Shown here piece after piece: positions 42,403 through 51,443 of a stretch of 64,000 nucleotides of DNA. Position 1 is the stretch's first letter. Every line of letters begins with the position of its first letter. Both the position numbers and the translations under genes were made by a program. The notes under the pieces were generated by a model. The model worked only from the letters and a program-made list of their open reading frames with translations. It was not told the DNA's origin and ran no database searches. Source of the DNA: Rhodospirillaceae bacterium UBA1479 (GTDB lineage Bacteria > Pseudomonadota > Alphaproteobacteria > Rhodospirillales > Casp-alpha2); contig DCRZ01000009.1 in assembly GCA_002325375.1 (NCBI GenBank), positions 220,156 through 284,155 of the forward strand. The letters run 5' to 3'.

Positions 42403-42449
42403 GTCCGTCTGAATTCTAAAGAAACGATATAAGGGGAGGTTCCGTCGTC

Positions 42450-42947
42450 ATGCGTCGTGCTGAAATTATCACTGCTCTCTTGATGGCGGGCCTCTCCATA
42501 TATCTCATGGTTAAGAGCGCCGAGCTGCCCATCGGCTGGATCCCCGGCGAGGGGCCCGGCGGCGGCTTCTGGCCCTTCTGGCTGGCCGCGTTCATGCTCG
42601 GCTCCATTATCTGGGTGATCGTCAACTGGTTCCGCCGGAAGAGCCCGCCCTCTCAGTCGGAAGAGCCCTATCTCGATGCCTACGGCATGAAGATGTTTCT
42701 TCTCGTCGGCGGGGGAATCACGGGCATGATCGCCCTTGTCGACATCATCGGCATGCATCTGGCGGCGGCGGTGTTCCTGATCTACTACATCCGCTTCCTG
42801 GGCGGGCATTCGTGGAAGGTTACCCTGGGCGTTGCCTTGCCCACGCCGGTCGTGACGTTCCTGTTTTTCGACATCGCCTTGCGCAAATTCCTGCCCACGG
42901 GGTTCATGGACCCCCTCTACATCCCGCTCTACGACTTCTTCCTCTAG
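42450..42947 (+). CDS. tctB: Tripartite tricarboxylate transporter small membrane subunit (TctB family)
   Basis: A 165-aa membrane protein with four likely helices (about 5-22, 36-52, 83-105, 115-150) and the TctB feature GWIPGEGPGGGFWPFWLA after the first helix. It pairs with TctA to form the membrane part of the importer. A ribosome binding site GGGGAGG lies ahead of the ATG. Confidence 0.85.
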   Translation: MRRAEIITALLMAGLSIYLMVKSAELPIGWIPGEGPGGGFWPFWLAAFMLGSIIWVIVNWFRRKSPPSQSEEPYLDAYGMKMFLLVGGGITGMIALVDIIGMHLAAAVFLIYYIRFLGGHSWKVTLGVALPTPVVTFLFFDIALRKFLPTGFMDPLYIPLYDFFL

Positions 42948-43084
42948 GCCTGTCGGACGGGAGGTCCCGGCCTAACGGAACTCGAGCGGAAAAATCTCTG
43001 GTCTACAAAAGACCAGGAACCACGAAACATGACGGCCATATCCGGCAAAGATCGGCGCCGTCCGGGGAAACAAAGTAAAGAACA

Positions 43085-44602
43085 ATGGAACTTATCGGTC
43101 TTCTGTCAGACGGTTTTCTGGTCGCCTTCGAGCCGCTTAACCTCGGCCTGATCGTGCTCGGTGTTGTTGTCGGCCTGTTCGTGGGCGCCATGCCCGGACT
43201 GGGCTCCGTCAACGGCGTCGCCATTCTGCTGCCCATGACCTTTCTGGTGCCGCCCGCGTCGGCCATCATGTTCCTGGCCGCGCTTTACTACGGTGCCATG
43301 TACGGCGGCGCGATTTCGTCCATTACCCTCGGCATTCCCGGCGCCTCGACGGCCGTGGCCACGACCTTCGACGGCCGTCCGTTGGCCATGCAGGGCGAGG
43401 CCGACAAGGCTCTGATCGCCGCCGCTCTGGCGTCTTTCGCCGGCGGCACGATCTCGATCGTCCTGTTCACCCTGTTCGCGCCGCCTTTGGCCTCCGTCGC
43501 ACTCGACTTCGGCGATCCGGAAATCTTCGCACTGATGATCCTGGCCTTCGCGACCTTCGTCGGCCTGTCGGGCGACGACATCGCCAAGACGGTCTTTTCC
43601 ATCTGTATCGGCATGGTGATGTCTGCGATCGGCTTCGACATTATTTCGGGCGAACCGCGCCTGGTGCTGTTCGACCTGATCGGCTTCCAGTCTAAGATCA
43701 ACTTCCTGGTGCTTGCCATCGGCATCTACGGTATCGGCGAAATGATGTGGACCATCGAGGTCAGCCGCGGCGAAACCATGATGTCCAAGGTGACCGTCTC
43801 CGTCGAGCGCGTGATGGGCAACCTGAAGATCATCTGGGGCACGTGGAAGGCTTGGTTCATGGGCTCGGTTTTGGGCTTCTTCGTCGGCATCCTGCCGGCG
43901 GCCGGCGCCACGCCGGGCTCCCTCATGGCCTACGGCGTCGCCAAGATGACGTCGCGCGAACCGCAGATGTTCGGCAAGGGGGCCGTCGAAGGCGTGGTCG
44001 CGCCGGAAGCCGCCAACAACGCGGCCTCCACGGGCTCCATGCTGCCCATGCTGACGCTCGGCATTCCCGGGTCGCCGACCACGGCGGTGCTGCTCGGCGG
44101 TATGGTGATCTGGGGCCTGCAGCCCGGCCCGCGTCTGTTCGTCACGGAAACGGATTTTGTGTGGGGCCTGATCGCCTCCCTCTACGCGGCGAACCTGTTC
44201 GCGGTCATTATCAACATCGCATTCATCCCGCTGTTCCTGTGGTTCCTGCGTACACCCTTCACCATCCTTGCGCCGCTGATCTTCGTGCTGTCCATGGTCG
44301 GTGGGTTCGCCTCCACGGAACGCATGTTCGACGTCTGGCTGATGTTGATCCTGGGCGTCGGCGGTTATCTGATGCGCAAGTTGGATTATCCGGTGGCGCC
44401 GGCGGTGCTGGCCATCGTGCTCGGCCCCATCGCGGAACCGGCATTGCGCCAATCCCTGTTGATTTCCAGCGGCGACGTCATGGTGTTCTTCAACCGGCCG
44501 ATCTCCGGTCCGATCATGATTATCGCGTTGATTTTGTTGTTCATGCCGGCTTTCCAGGTCGTGTGGCGTCGTATCCGCGGCAAGAAGCCGATGGCGGGAT
44601 AA
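43085..44602 (+). CDS. tctA: Tripartite tricarboxylate transporter large membrane subunit (TctA family)
   Basis: A 505-aa permease with about 11-12 helices. Conserved loops GAMPGLGSVNGVAILLPMTF, YYGAMYGGAISSITLGIPG and the second-half repeat GILPAAGATPGSLMAYG and LTLGIPGSPTTAVLLGGM identify TctA. It is Na+ or H+ driven and works with TctB and TctC. Full length. A 203-base gap with a GntR-type operator separates it from the regulator gene. Confidence 0.93.
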   Translation: MELIGLLSDGFLVAFEPLNLGLIVLGVVVGLFVGAMPGLGSVNGVAILLPMTFLVPPASAIMFLAALYYGAMYGGAISSITLGIPGASTAVATTFDGRPLAMQGEADKALIAAALASFAGGTISIVLFTLFAPPLASVALDFGDPEIFALMILAFATFVGLSGDDIAKTVFSICIGMVMSAIGFDIISGEPRLVLFDLIGFQSKINFLVLAIGIYGIGEMMWTIEVSRGETMMSKVTVSVERVMGNLKIIWGTWKAWFMGSVLGFFVGILPAAGATPGSLMAYGVAKMTSREPQMFGKGAVEGVVAPEAANNAASTGSMLPMLTLGIPGSPTTAVLLGGMVIWGLQPGPRLFVTETDFVWGLIASLYAANLFAVIINIAFIPLFLWFLRTPFTILAPLIFVLSMVGGFASTERMFDVWLMLILGVGGYLMRKLDYPVAPAVLAIVLGPIAEPALRQSLLISSGDVMVFFNRPISGPIMIIALILLFMPAFQVVWRRIRGKKPMAG

Positions 44603-44692
44603 ATTGTAGCCGTAACGGCGGGGCCGCGGCGCGGTTCCGCCAAACGGTACGGGAGGTGACGTTAAGGGCGGAAAGTGCTGGCTTCTGGTTTC

Positions 44693-44709
44693 TGGTGTAT
44701 TGTATACCA
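44693..44709. promoter_or_regulatory. Putative operator upstream of the GntR regulator
   Basis: TGGTGTA (44693-44699) and TATACCA (44703-44709) form an inverted repeat with one mismatch. The inner TTGTATACCA (44700-44709) shares GTATACCA with the TGGTATACCA palindrome ahead of tctC. The FadR/FCD GntR consensus is of the TNGTNNNACNA type, so both sites fit one regulator controlling itself and the transporter. Confidence 0.55.
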
Positions 44710-44805
44710 CGGCGAAAGCGGCTATACCCTCGGCCAACCTGGTGGGGGGCAAGTGGGAACCTGCCGGCAACACGATCAACTTAGGGGACTCCCCGGGACA
44801 TAACC

Positions 44806-45534
44806 ATGGAAAGAGAAGCCGAAAGCATCGCCGATACGGAAGCGACTGGGGCGTCCGGACTGGTCGTTCAGCCGATCGACGCGAACTTCTCGCTTAAGGA
44901 CCGGATTTACGATTCCTTGCGGCGGGCCATCACCTCCATGAACATCTATGCCGAGGACGCCGAGCTTCGCCTCGACGAACGAAAGCTTTCCGAACAGCTT
45001 GAGATCAGCCGCACGCCGATCCGCGAAGCCCTGGCCCGCCTGGAGCAGGAGGGCCTGGTTCATATCGTTCCGCGCAAGGGTGTCTTCATCGTGCGCAAGA
45101 CCAAGCGCGAAGTTCTGGAATTGATCACCGTCTGGGCGGCGCTGGAAAGCATGGCCGCGCGCCTCGCGACCGAGGTCGCATCCGACGAGGACATCGCCGA
45201 ACTGCGCACCATGTTCGCGGACGTCGAAAGCGAAGAGGCCAAGGCCGCGATCGACGAATATTCATCCAAGAACATCCGTTTCCATCAGGCGATCCTGAAG
45301 CTCGGCGGCTGCAAGCTGATCCAGGATATGTCCGATAACCTGTTTATCCATATGCGTTCGATCCGCGCCCGCACCATTTCTGAGGGCGATCGTGCCAAGC
45401 GATCGGTGATCGACCATATGCATATCATTGAGGCGCTCGAACAACGGGACGCCGAACTGGCTGAAAGGCTGGTCCGGGAGCATTCCATGAACCTGGCCCG
45501 GCATATCGAACAACACGTGGATTATTTGGACTAG
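44806..45534 (+). CDS. GntR-family (FCD-type) transcriptional regulator
   Basis: A 242-aa regulator. The winged helix (about 25-98) has LRLDERKLSEQLEISRTPIREALARLEQEG and the wing HIVPRKGVFIVRK; the C-terminal FCD helical domain (about 105-235) has the Asp/His metal-ligand pattern including NIRFHQAILKLGGCK and the His near HMHIIEAL. It lies between the TTT transporter and the oxalate genes and shares an operator-like sequence with tctC, so it probably senses the transported acid or its CoA ester. Confidence 0.88.
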   Translation: MEREAESIADTEATGASGLVVQPIDANFSLKDRIYDSLRRAITSMNIYAEDAELRLDERKLSEQLEISRTPIREALARLEQEGLVHIVPRKGVFIVRKTKREVLELITVWAALESMAARLATEVASDEDIAELRTMFADVESEEAKAAIDEYSSKNIRFHQAILKLGGCKLIQDMSDNLFIHMRSIRARTISEGDRAKRSVIDHMHIIEALEQRDAELAERLVREHSMNLARHIEQHVDYLD

Positions 45535-45619
45535 GGACAATCCGTCGGGCATCCGGTCCGCCATCGGCAGACGGGGTCCTGACTTCGGTCCAGCAGAGAC
45601 CGCAAGGGAGAACAAAGAA

Positions 45620-47359
45620 ATGGCAAATACGGCAACCGATACCCAGGCGCAGGAGGCCCCCGAGGCCGGCACGCTTACGGACGGTTTTCACCTCGTCATC
45701 GACGCGCTGAAGCTGAACGGCATCACCAACATCTATAACGTGCCGGGGATTCCGATCACCGACCTGGGCCGCTTCATGCAGGCCGAGGGCATGCGCATTC
45801 TGTCGTTCCGCCATGAACAGCATGCGGGTTACGCCGCCGCCATCGCGGGCTACCTGACCCAGAAGCCGGGGGTGTGCCTGACCGTGTCGGCGCCGGGCTT
45901 CCTCAACGGCCTGACCGCCTTGGCCCATGCCACCACCAACTGTTATCCGATGATCCTGATTTCCGGATCGTCCGAGCGCGAAATCGTCGACCTGATGCAG
46001 GGCGACTACGAGGAAATGGATCAGCTCGCCATCGCCAAGCCGCTGTGCAAGGCGGCTTATCGCGTGCTGCACGCCGAAGACATCGGCATCGCCGTCGCCC
46101 GCGCCATCCGCGCCGCCGTATCGGGCCGCCCGGGCGGGGTTTATCTCGATCTGCCGGCCGCCCTCCTGGGCCAGACCATGGACGCCCTGAAGGGCCAGCA
46201 GTCCCTGGTCAAGGTCATCGACCCGGCCCCGGCACAGTTGCCGGCGCCCGAAGCGGTGACCCGCGCGCTCGACGTCCTGAAGTCGGCCAAGAAGCCGCTG
46301 ATCATCCTGGGCAAGGGCGCGGCTTATTCCCAGGCCGACGACAAGATCCGCGAACTGGTCGAAAAATCCGGCATCCCCTACATCGCCATGAGCATGGCCA
46401 AGGGCCTGCTGCCGGACGATCACGATCTTTACGCCGGTGCCGCGCGCTCCCTGGTTCTGAAGGAATCGGACACGGTCATGCTGATCGGCGCCCGGCTCAA
46501 CTGGCTGCTCAGCCACGGCAAGGGCAAGCAGTGGGGGACCGAGCCGAAGAAGTTCGTGCATATCGACATCGATCCCAAGGAAATGGATTCCAACGTCGAA
46601 ATCGCGGCCCCCATGGTCGGCGACATCGCGTCCTGCGTCGGCTTGCTGCTCGACGGCATGGGCGGCGACTGGAAGACCCCGCCGTCCGACTGGATCAACG
46701 CGGTCAAGGCCAAGCGCGACGCCAACGTCGAAAAAATGGCGCCGCGCCTGCAGAACAATAACGTGCCCATGGACTTCCATGGCGCCCTCGGCGTGCTCAA
46801 GCGCATCGTCGCCGATAACCCGGACATGGTCCTGGTCAATGAAGGGGCCAACACGCTCGATTTCGCGCGTTCCATCATCGACATGTTCAAGCCGCGCAAG
46901 CGCCTGGACGTCGGCACCTGGGGCGTCATGGGCATCGGTATGGGCCAGGCGATCGCAGCCGCGGTCGAAACCGGCGAACAGGTGCTCTGCATCGAGGGCG
47001 ACAGCGCGTTCGGGTTCTCCGGCATGGAGATCGAAACCATCTGCCGCTACAACCTGCCGGTCTGCGTGGTGGTGTTCAACAACGGCGGTATCTACCGCGG
47101 CACCGACAAGAACCCGACCGGTGGTTCCGACGTGGCGCCGACCGTGTTCGTCAAGGATGCGCGCTACGACAAGATGATGGAGGCCTTCGGCGGTCTCGGC
47201 TTCTACGCGACGTCCCCGGACGAACTGAACCAGGCGGTGACGGAGGCCATCAAGGCCGGCCGGCCGGCCCTGATCAACGCGGTCATTGATGAAAACGCCG
47301 GCACGGAAAGCGGCCGCATCGGCAACCTGAACCCGCAGAGCGTCGTTGCGAAGAAGTAA
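45620..47359 (+). CDS. oxc: Oxalyl-CoA decarboxylase
   Basis: A 579-aa ThDP enzyme that turns oxalyl-CoA into formyl-CoA and CO2. NIYNVPGIPITDLGRFMQAEGMR and SFRHEQHAGYAAAIAGYL (catalytic Glu) are the OXC-type N-terminal blocks, and GDSAFGFSGMEIETICRYNLP to NNGGIYRG is the ThDP-binding motif. The C-terminus ends after an oxalyl-CoA-type SGRIGNLNPQSVVAKK tail. Frc follows after 41 bases, giving the classic oxalate catabolic pair. Confidence 0.95.
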   Translation: MANTATDTQAQEAPEAGTLTDGFHLVIDALKLNGITNIYNVPGIPITDLGRFMQAEGMRILSFRHEQHAGYAAAIAGYLTQKPGVCLTVSAPGFLNGLTALAHATTNCYPMILISGSSEREIVDLMQGDYEEMDQLAIAKPLCKAAYRVLHAEDIGIAVARAIRAAVSGRPGGVYLDLPAALLGQTMDALKGQQSLVKVIDPAPAQLPAPEAVTRALDVLKSAKKPLIILGKGAAYSQADDKIRELVEKSGIPYIAMSMAKGLLPDDHDLYAGAARSLVLKESDTVMLIGARLNWLLSHGKGKQWGTEPKKFVHIDIDPKEMDSNVEIAAPMVGDIASCVGLLLDGMGGDWKTPPSDWINAVKAKRDANVEKMAPRLQNNNVPMDFHGALGVLKRIVADNPDMVLVNEGANTLDFARSIIDMFKPRKRLDVGTWGVMGIGMGQAIAAAVETGEQVLCIEGDSAFGFSGMEIETICRYNLPVCVVVFNNGGIYRGTDKNPTGGSDVAPTVFVKDARYDKMMEAFGGLGFYATSPDELNQAVTEAIKAGRPALINAVIDENAGTESGRIGNLNPQSVVAKK

Positions 47360-47400
47360 CGCAGCTCTATTCGATCAAAACTGAATAACGGGAACGAACA

Positions 47401-48645
47401 ATGAAAGCTCTCGAAGGCGTCAAAATCCTGGACATGACCCACGTGCAGTCGGGTCCCACCTGCACCCAGCTGCTGGCCTGGTTCGGGGCCGATGTGATCA
47501 AGGTGGAACGTCCCGGCGTCGGTGACGCGACCCGCAAGCAGCTGGTCGACGTGCCCGGTGCCGACTCGCTCTATTTCACCATGCTGAATCACAACAAGCG
47601 CTCGGTGACCCTGAACACCAAGTCCGACGAGGGCAAGGCGATCTTCACCAAGCTGATCCAGCATTGCGATGTGATGGTCGAGAACTTCGCCCCGGGCGCC
47701 CTCGACCGCATGGGCTTTTCCTGGGAGAAGATCCAGGAAATCAATCCGCGCATGATCTATGCCTCGGTCAAGGGTTTCGGCCCCGGCCCGTACCAGGAAT
47801 GCAAGGTTTACGAGAACGTCGCGCAATGCGCCGGCGGCTCGGCCTCGACCACCGGCATGCTGGGCGATGTTCCCATGGTCACGGGGGCCCAGATCGGCGA
47901 CAGCGGCACGGGCCTGCATCTGGCGCTGGGCATCGTCACGGCGCTATACCAGCGCACCCATTCGGGCAAGGGGCAGCGCGTCGAATGCGCCATGCAGGAC
48001 AGCGTCCTCAACCTGTGCCGGGTCAAGCTGCGCGACCAGCAGCGCCTCAAGGCCGGTCCGCTGACCGAATATTCCCAATACGGCGAGGGCATCCCCTTCG
48101 GCGACGCCACGCCGCGCGCGGGCAACGATTCCGGCGGCGGCCAGCCGGGCCGCATCCTGAAGTGCAAGGGCTGGGAAACCGACCCCAACGCCTATACCTA
48201 CTTCATCACCCAAGCCGCGGTGTGGGAGAAGATCTGCGACGTCATCGGCAAGCCCGAATGGAAGACGGACGAGGATTTTGCCACGCCGAAGGCGCGCCTG
48301 CCGCATCTCAACCAGATCTTCGGCGCGATCGAAGACTGGACCATGACCAAGACCAAGTTCGAGGTCATGGAAATCTGCAATCCGCTGGATATCCCGGTCG
48401 GCCCGATCCTGTCGATGAAGGAAATCGCCGAGGAGCCGAGCCTGCGCGACACCGGCACGGTGGTCGAGGTCGATCATCCGGAACGCGGCGCCTACCTCAC
48501 GGTCGGCAACCCGATCAAGCTGTCCGACTGCCCGGCAGACGTGAAGCGCTCGCCGCTTCTGGGTGAGCATACGGACGAAATCCTGGCGGAAATCGGCCTG
48601 AGTTCGGACGAAATCGAAGCCGCGAAGACGGGCGGCGCGGTCTGA
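47401..48645 (+). CDS. frc: Formyl-CoA:oxalate CoA-transferase
   Basis: A 414-aa class III CoA-transferase that moves CoA from formyl-CoA to oxalate, regenerating oxalyl-CoA and releasing formate. The N-terminal LEGVKILDMTHVQSGPTCTQLLAWFGADVIKVE block and the catalytic Asp167 in GAQIGDSGTG (equivalent to Asp169 of the Oxalobacter enzyme) are intact. It lies between oxc and the folate-formyl genes. Confidence 0.94.
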   Translation: MKALEGVKILDMTHVQSGPTCTQLLAWFGADVIKVERPGVGDATRKQLVDVPGADSLYFTMLNHNKRSVTLNTKSDEGKAIFTKLIQHCDVMVENFAPGALDRMGFSWEKIQEINPRMIYASVKGFGPGPYQECKVYENVAQCAGGSASTTGMLGDVPMVTGAQIGDSGTGLHLALGIVTALYQRTHSGKGQRVECAMQDSVLNLCRVKLRDQQRLKAGPLTEYSQYGEGIPFGDATPRAGNDSGGGQPGRILKCKGWETDPNAYTYFITQAAVWEKICDVIGKPEWKTDEDFATPKARLPHLNQIFGAIEDWTMTKTKFEVMEICNPLDIPVGPILSMKEIAEEPSLRDTGTVVEVDHPERGAYLTVGNPIKLSDCPADVKRSPLLGEHTDEILAEIGLSSDEIEAAKTGGAV

Positions 48646-48694
48646 CCGCCCCCCGTTCGCCACGAAACACAAAGATCCCCAAGGGAGGACCCTC

Positions 48695-49618
48695 ATGCGT
48701 TTGATCCTTAACGGCCAGCAGGCCTTCGGCAAGGCCACGTTGGAAGCGATTCTGGAGAAGGGTGCGGACGAAATCGTCGGCGTGTTCTGCGCGCCGGACA
48801 AGGAAGGCAAGCCCGTCGACCCGGTGAAGGAATTCGCCCTGGAAAAGGGCCTGCCGCTGTTCCAGCCGCCCAACTACACGGACAAGGAAGTGCTCGACCA
48901 CATGCGGTCCCTGAAGGCCGATCTGATGGTCATGGCCTACATGATCATCTTCGTGCCGGAGGAAGCCCGCGACATCCCGACCCATGGCTCGATCTGCTTC
49001 CATCCGTCCCTGCTGCCCAAGCATCGCGGCCCGTCGTCCATCAACTGGCCGATCATCGGTGGCGCCACGGAAACCGGGATCACCATCTTCTGGCCCGACG
49101 ACGGTCTGGACGAAGGTTTCATCCTGCATCAGGACAAGGTCGCGATCGGCCCCGACGACACGTTGGGTGACATCTATTTCGGCAAGATCTTCGACCGCGG
49201 CGTGGCGATGATGCTGGAAGCCATCGATATGGTGAAGGCCGGCAATCCGCCGAAGATTCCCCAGAACGAGGACGAAGCGACCTACGAATCCTGGTGCCGT
49301 AAGAAGGACATGCAGATCGATTGGTCGAAACCCGTGGCCGAGGTCTACAACCAGATCCGCGGCTGCAACCCGCAGCCGGGTGCCTGGACCACCATCGACG
49401 GCAACGAACTGTCGATCTTCGATTCCCGCAAAGTGGACGGCGACACCGGCGGCAAGCCGGGTGAGGTTGTCGACATCGCCGACGACCATATCCTGGTTGC
49501 GGCCCCCGGCGGCGCCGTCAAGGTGATGCGCCTGCGCCCCCATGACGACAAGAAGATCACCGCACCGGAATACGTGGCCAAAGTCGGCCTGCAGAAGGGG
49601 AAGGTGCTGGGCGCCTAA
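48695..49618 (+). CDS. 10-formyl-THF hydrolase/formyltransferase-like protein
   Basis: A 307-aa formyltransferase-fold protein resembling the N-terminal hydrolase domain of 10-formyltetrahydrofolate dehydrogenase more than Fmt. GVFCAPDKEGKPVDPV, FHPSLLPKHRGPSSINW and GITIFWPDDGLDEGF are shared, with His103 and Asp139 at the same 36-residue separation as FDH His106 and Asp142. The C-terminal OB-like domain (about 210-300) is present, but there is no aldehyde dehydrogenase part. Between frc and fhs it may pass formyl groups between folate, formate and possibly CoA. The direction is unknown. Confidence 0.8.
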   Translation: MRLILNGQQAFGKATLEAILEKGADEIVGVFCAPDKEGKPVDPVKEFALEKGLPLFQPPNYTDKEVLDHMRSLKADLMVMAYMIIFVPEEARDIPTHGSICFHPSLLPKHRGPSSINWPIIGGATETGITIFWPDDGLDEGFILHQDKVAIGPDDTLGDIYFGKIFDRGVAMMLEAIDMVKAGNPPKIPQNEDEATYESWCRKKDMQIDWSKPVAEVYNQIRGCNPQPGAWTTIDGNELSIFDSRKVDGDTGGKPGEVVDIADDHILVAAPGGAVKVMRLRPHDDKKITAPEYVAKVGLQKGKVLGA

Positions 49619-49691
49619 GCGGCGGCCGCATCAACCCAAAGGAAACAACCCAGGCTCCAGAGATCCCGAAAGAGGGACGCGAGAGGAAACC

Positions 49692-51365
49692 ATGCCCAAA
49701 AGTGATATCGAAATCGCCCGCGAAGCTACCATGAAGCCGATCGCCGATGTCGGCGCCGAGAAGCTGGGCATTCCCGGCGACGCGCTTCTGCAGTACGGCC
49801 CGCACAAGGCCAAGGTCGACATGAACTACCTGAAGTCGTTGGAAAGCAATCCCGACGGCAAGCTGATCCTGGTCACCGCCGTGACCCCGACCCCCGCCGG
49901 CGAAGGCAAGACCACCACCACCGTGGGCCTGGGCGACGGTCTGAACAAGATCGGCAAGAAGGCCATGATCTGCGTCCGCGAACCTTCTCTCGGCCCCTGC
50001 TTCGGCATGAAGGGCGGGGCCGCCGGCGGCGGTTATGCCCAGGTGGTGCCGATGGAAGACATCAACCTGCATTTCACCGGTGACTTCCATGCCATCGGCA
50101 TCGCCCACAATCTGCTTGCGGCGCTGATCGACAACCACATCTATTGGGGGTTGGAGCCGGCCATCGACAGCCGCCGCGTCGCCTTCAAGCGCGTCGTCGA
50201 CATGAACGACCGGGCGCTGCGCCAGATCACCAATTCGCTGGGTGGTGTCGCCAACGGCTTCCCCCGCGAAGACGGTTTCGACATCGTCGTGGCGTCGGAA
50301 ATCATGGCCATCTTCTGCCTGGCGACCAGCCTGCAGGACCTGACGGAGCGGATCGGCAACATCGTGATCGGCCACAACCGCAACCGCGAGCCGATCTACG
50401 CCCGCGACGTCAAGGGCCCGGGCCCGATGTCGGTGCTGCTCAAGGAAGCCATCGCGCCGAACCTGGTGCAGACGTTGGAAAACAACCCGGCCTTCATCCA
50501 TGGCGGCCCGTTCGCCAACATCGCCCATGGCTGTAACTCGGTCATCGCGACCAAGTCGGCGCTCAAGCTTGCCGACTACGTCGTGACCGAAGCCGGTTTC
50601 GGCGCCGATCTGGGGGCCGAGAAGTTCTTCGACATCAAGTGCCGCAAGGCGGGTCTCAAGCCGGCGGCGGCGGTCATCGTCGCCACCGTGCGTGCGCTCA
50701 AGATGCATGGCGGCGTGGGCAAGGCCGACCTGGGTACGGAAAACGTGGACGCTGTCACGAAGGGTTGCGACAACCTCGTGCGCCACATCCGGAACACCAA
50801 GCAGTTCGGCGTGCCGGTGACGGTTTGCATCAACAACTTCATCACCGACACGGACGCCGAACTGCAGGCCGTGAAGGCCGCGGCCGAGGCCGAAGGCGTG
50901 AAAGCGTTCATCGCCACCCATTGGGCGGACGGCAGTGCCGGCACGGAAGAACTGGCCAAGCATGTGGTCGAACTGGCCGATTCCGGCGTGGCCGACTTCA
51001 AGCCGCTCTATCCGGACGACATGCCGCTGCGTGACAAGGTCGAAACCATCGTCAAGAAGATCTACGGCGGCGACGGCATTTCCTGTGACGGCGCCATCGA
51101 GAAGCGTTTCGCGGAATTGCAGAAGGATTACGGACACTTCCCGGTCTGCATGGCGAAGACGCAGTACAGCTTCTCGACCGATCCGGACGCCAAGGGTGCG
51201 CCCACGGGCTTTACCGTGCCGATCCGCGAACTGCGGCTGTCGGCGGGGGCCGAATTCATCGTCGCCGTGACCGGTGCCATCATGACGATGCCGGGCCTGC
51301 CCAAGGTGCCGTCCGCGAACAACATTTACCTGAATGACGCAGGTCAAATCGAAGGTCTGTTCTAG
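49692..51365 (+). CDS. fhs: Formate--tetrahydrofolate ligase
   Basis: A 557-aa enzyme that makes 10-formyl-THF from formate, THF and ATP. The P-loop TPTPAGEGKTTTTVGLGDGL (about 65-85), REPSLGPCFGMKGGAAGGGYAQV, and the HGGPFANIAHGCNSV block are diagnostic. ATG 49692 follows GAGAGGAAACC. After oxc and frc it captures formate from oxalate into C1 metabolism, assimilatory or toward oxidation. Confidence 0.96.
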   Translation: MPKSDIEIAREATMKPIADVGAEKLGIPGDALLQYGPHKAKVDMNYLKSLESNPDGKLILVTAVTPTPAGEGKTTTTVGLGDGLNKIGKKAMICVREPSLGPCFGMKGGAAGGGYAQVVPMEDINLHFTGDFHAIGIAHNLLAALIDNHIYWGLEPAIDSRRVAFKRVVDMNDRALRQITNSLGGVANGFPREDGFDIVVASEIMAIFCLATSLQDLTERIGNIVIGHNRNREPIYARDVKGPGPMSVLLKEAIAPNLVQTLENNPAFIHGGPFANIAHGCNSVIATKSALKLADYVVTEAGFGADLGAEKFFDIKCRKAGLKPAAAVIVATVRALKMHGGVGKADLGTENVDAVTKGCDNLVRHIRNTKQFGVPVTVCINNFITDTDAELQAVKAAAEAEGVKAFIATHWADGSAGTEELAKHVVELADSGVADFKPLYPDDMPLRDKVETIVKKIYGGDGISCDGAIEKRFAELQKDYGHFPVCMAKTQYSFSTDPDAKGAPTGFTVPIRELRLSAGAEFIVAVTGAIMTMPGLPKVPSANNIYLNDAGQIEGLF

Positions 51366-51395
51366 ACGCTAGAGTGATCTGACCAATTCCGGCAG

Positions 51396-51418
51396 CCCCG
51401 GCCATCATGGCCGGGGCG
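51396..51418. repeat. GC hairpin between fhs and the stress protein gene
   Basis: GCCCCGGCC (51396-51404) pairs with GGCCGGGGC (51410-51418) around ATCAT. No T-run follows, so it may be a processing site or weak terminator within the operon. Confidence 0.6.
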
Positions 51419-51443
51419 GTCCGGACACAACGGGAGGACGACC

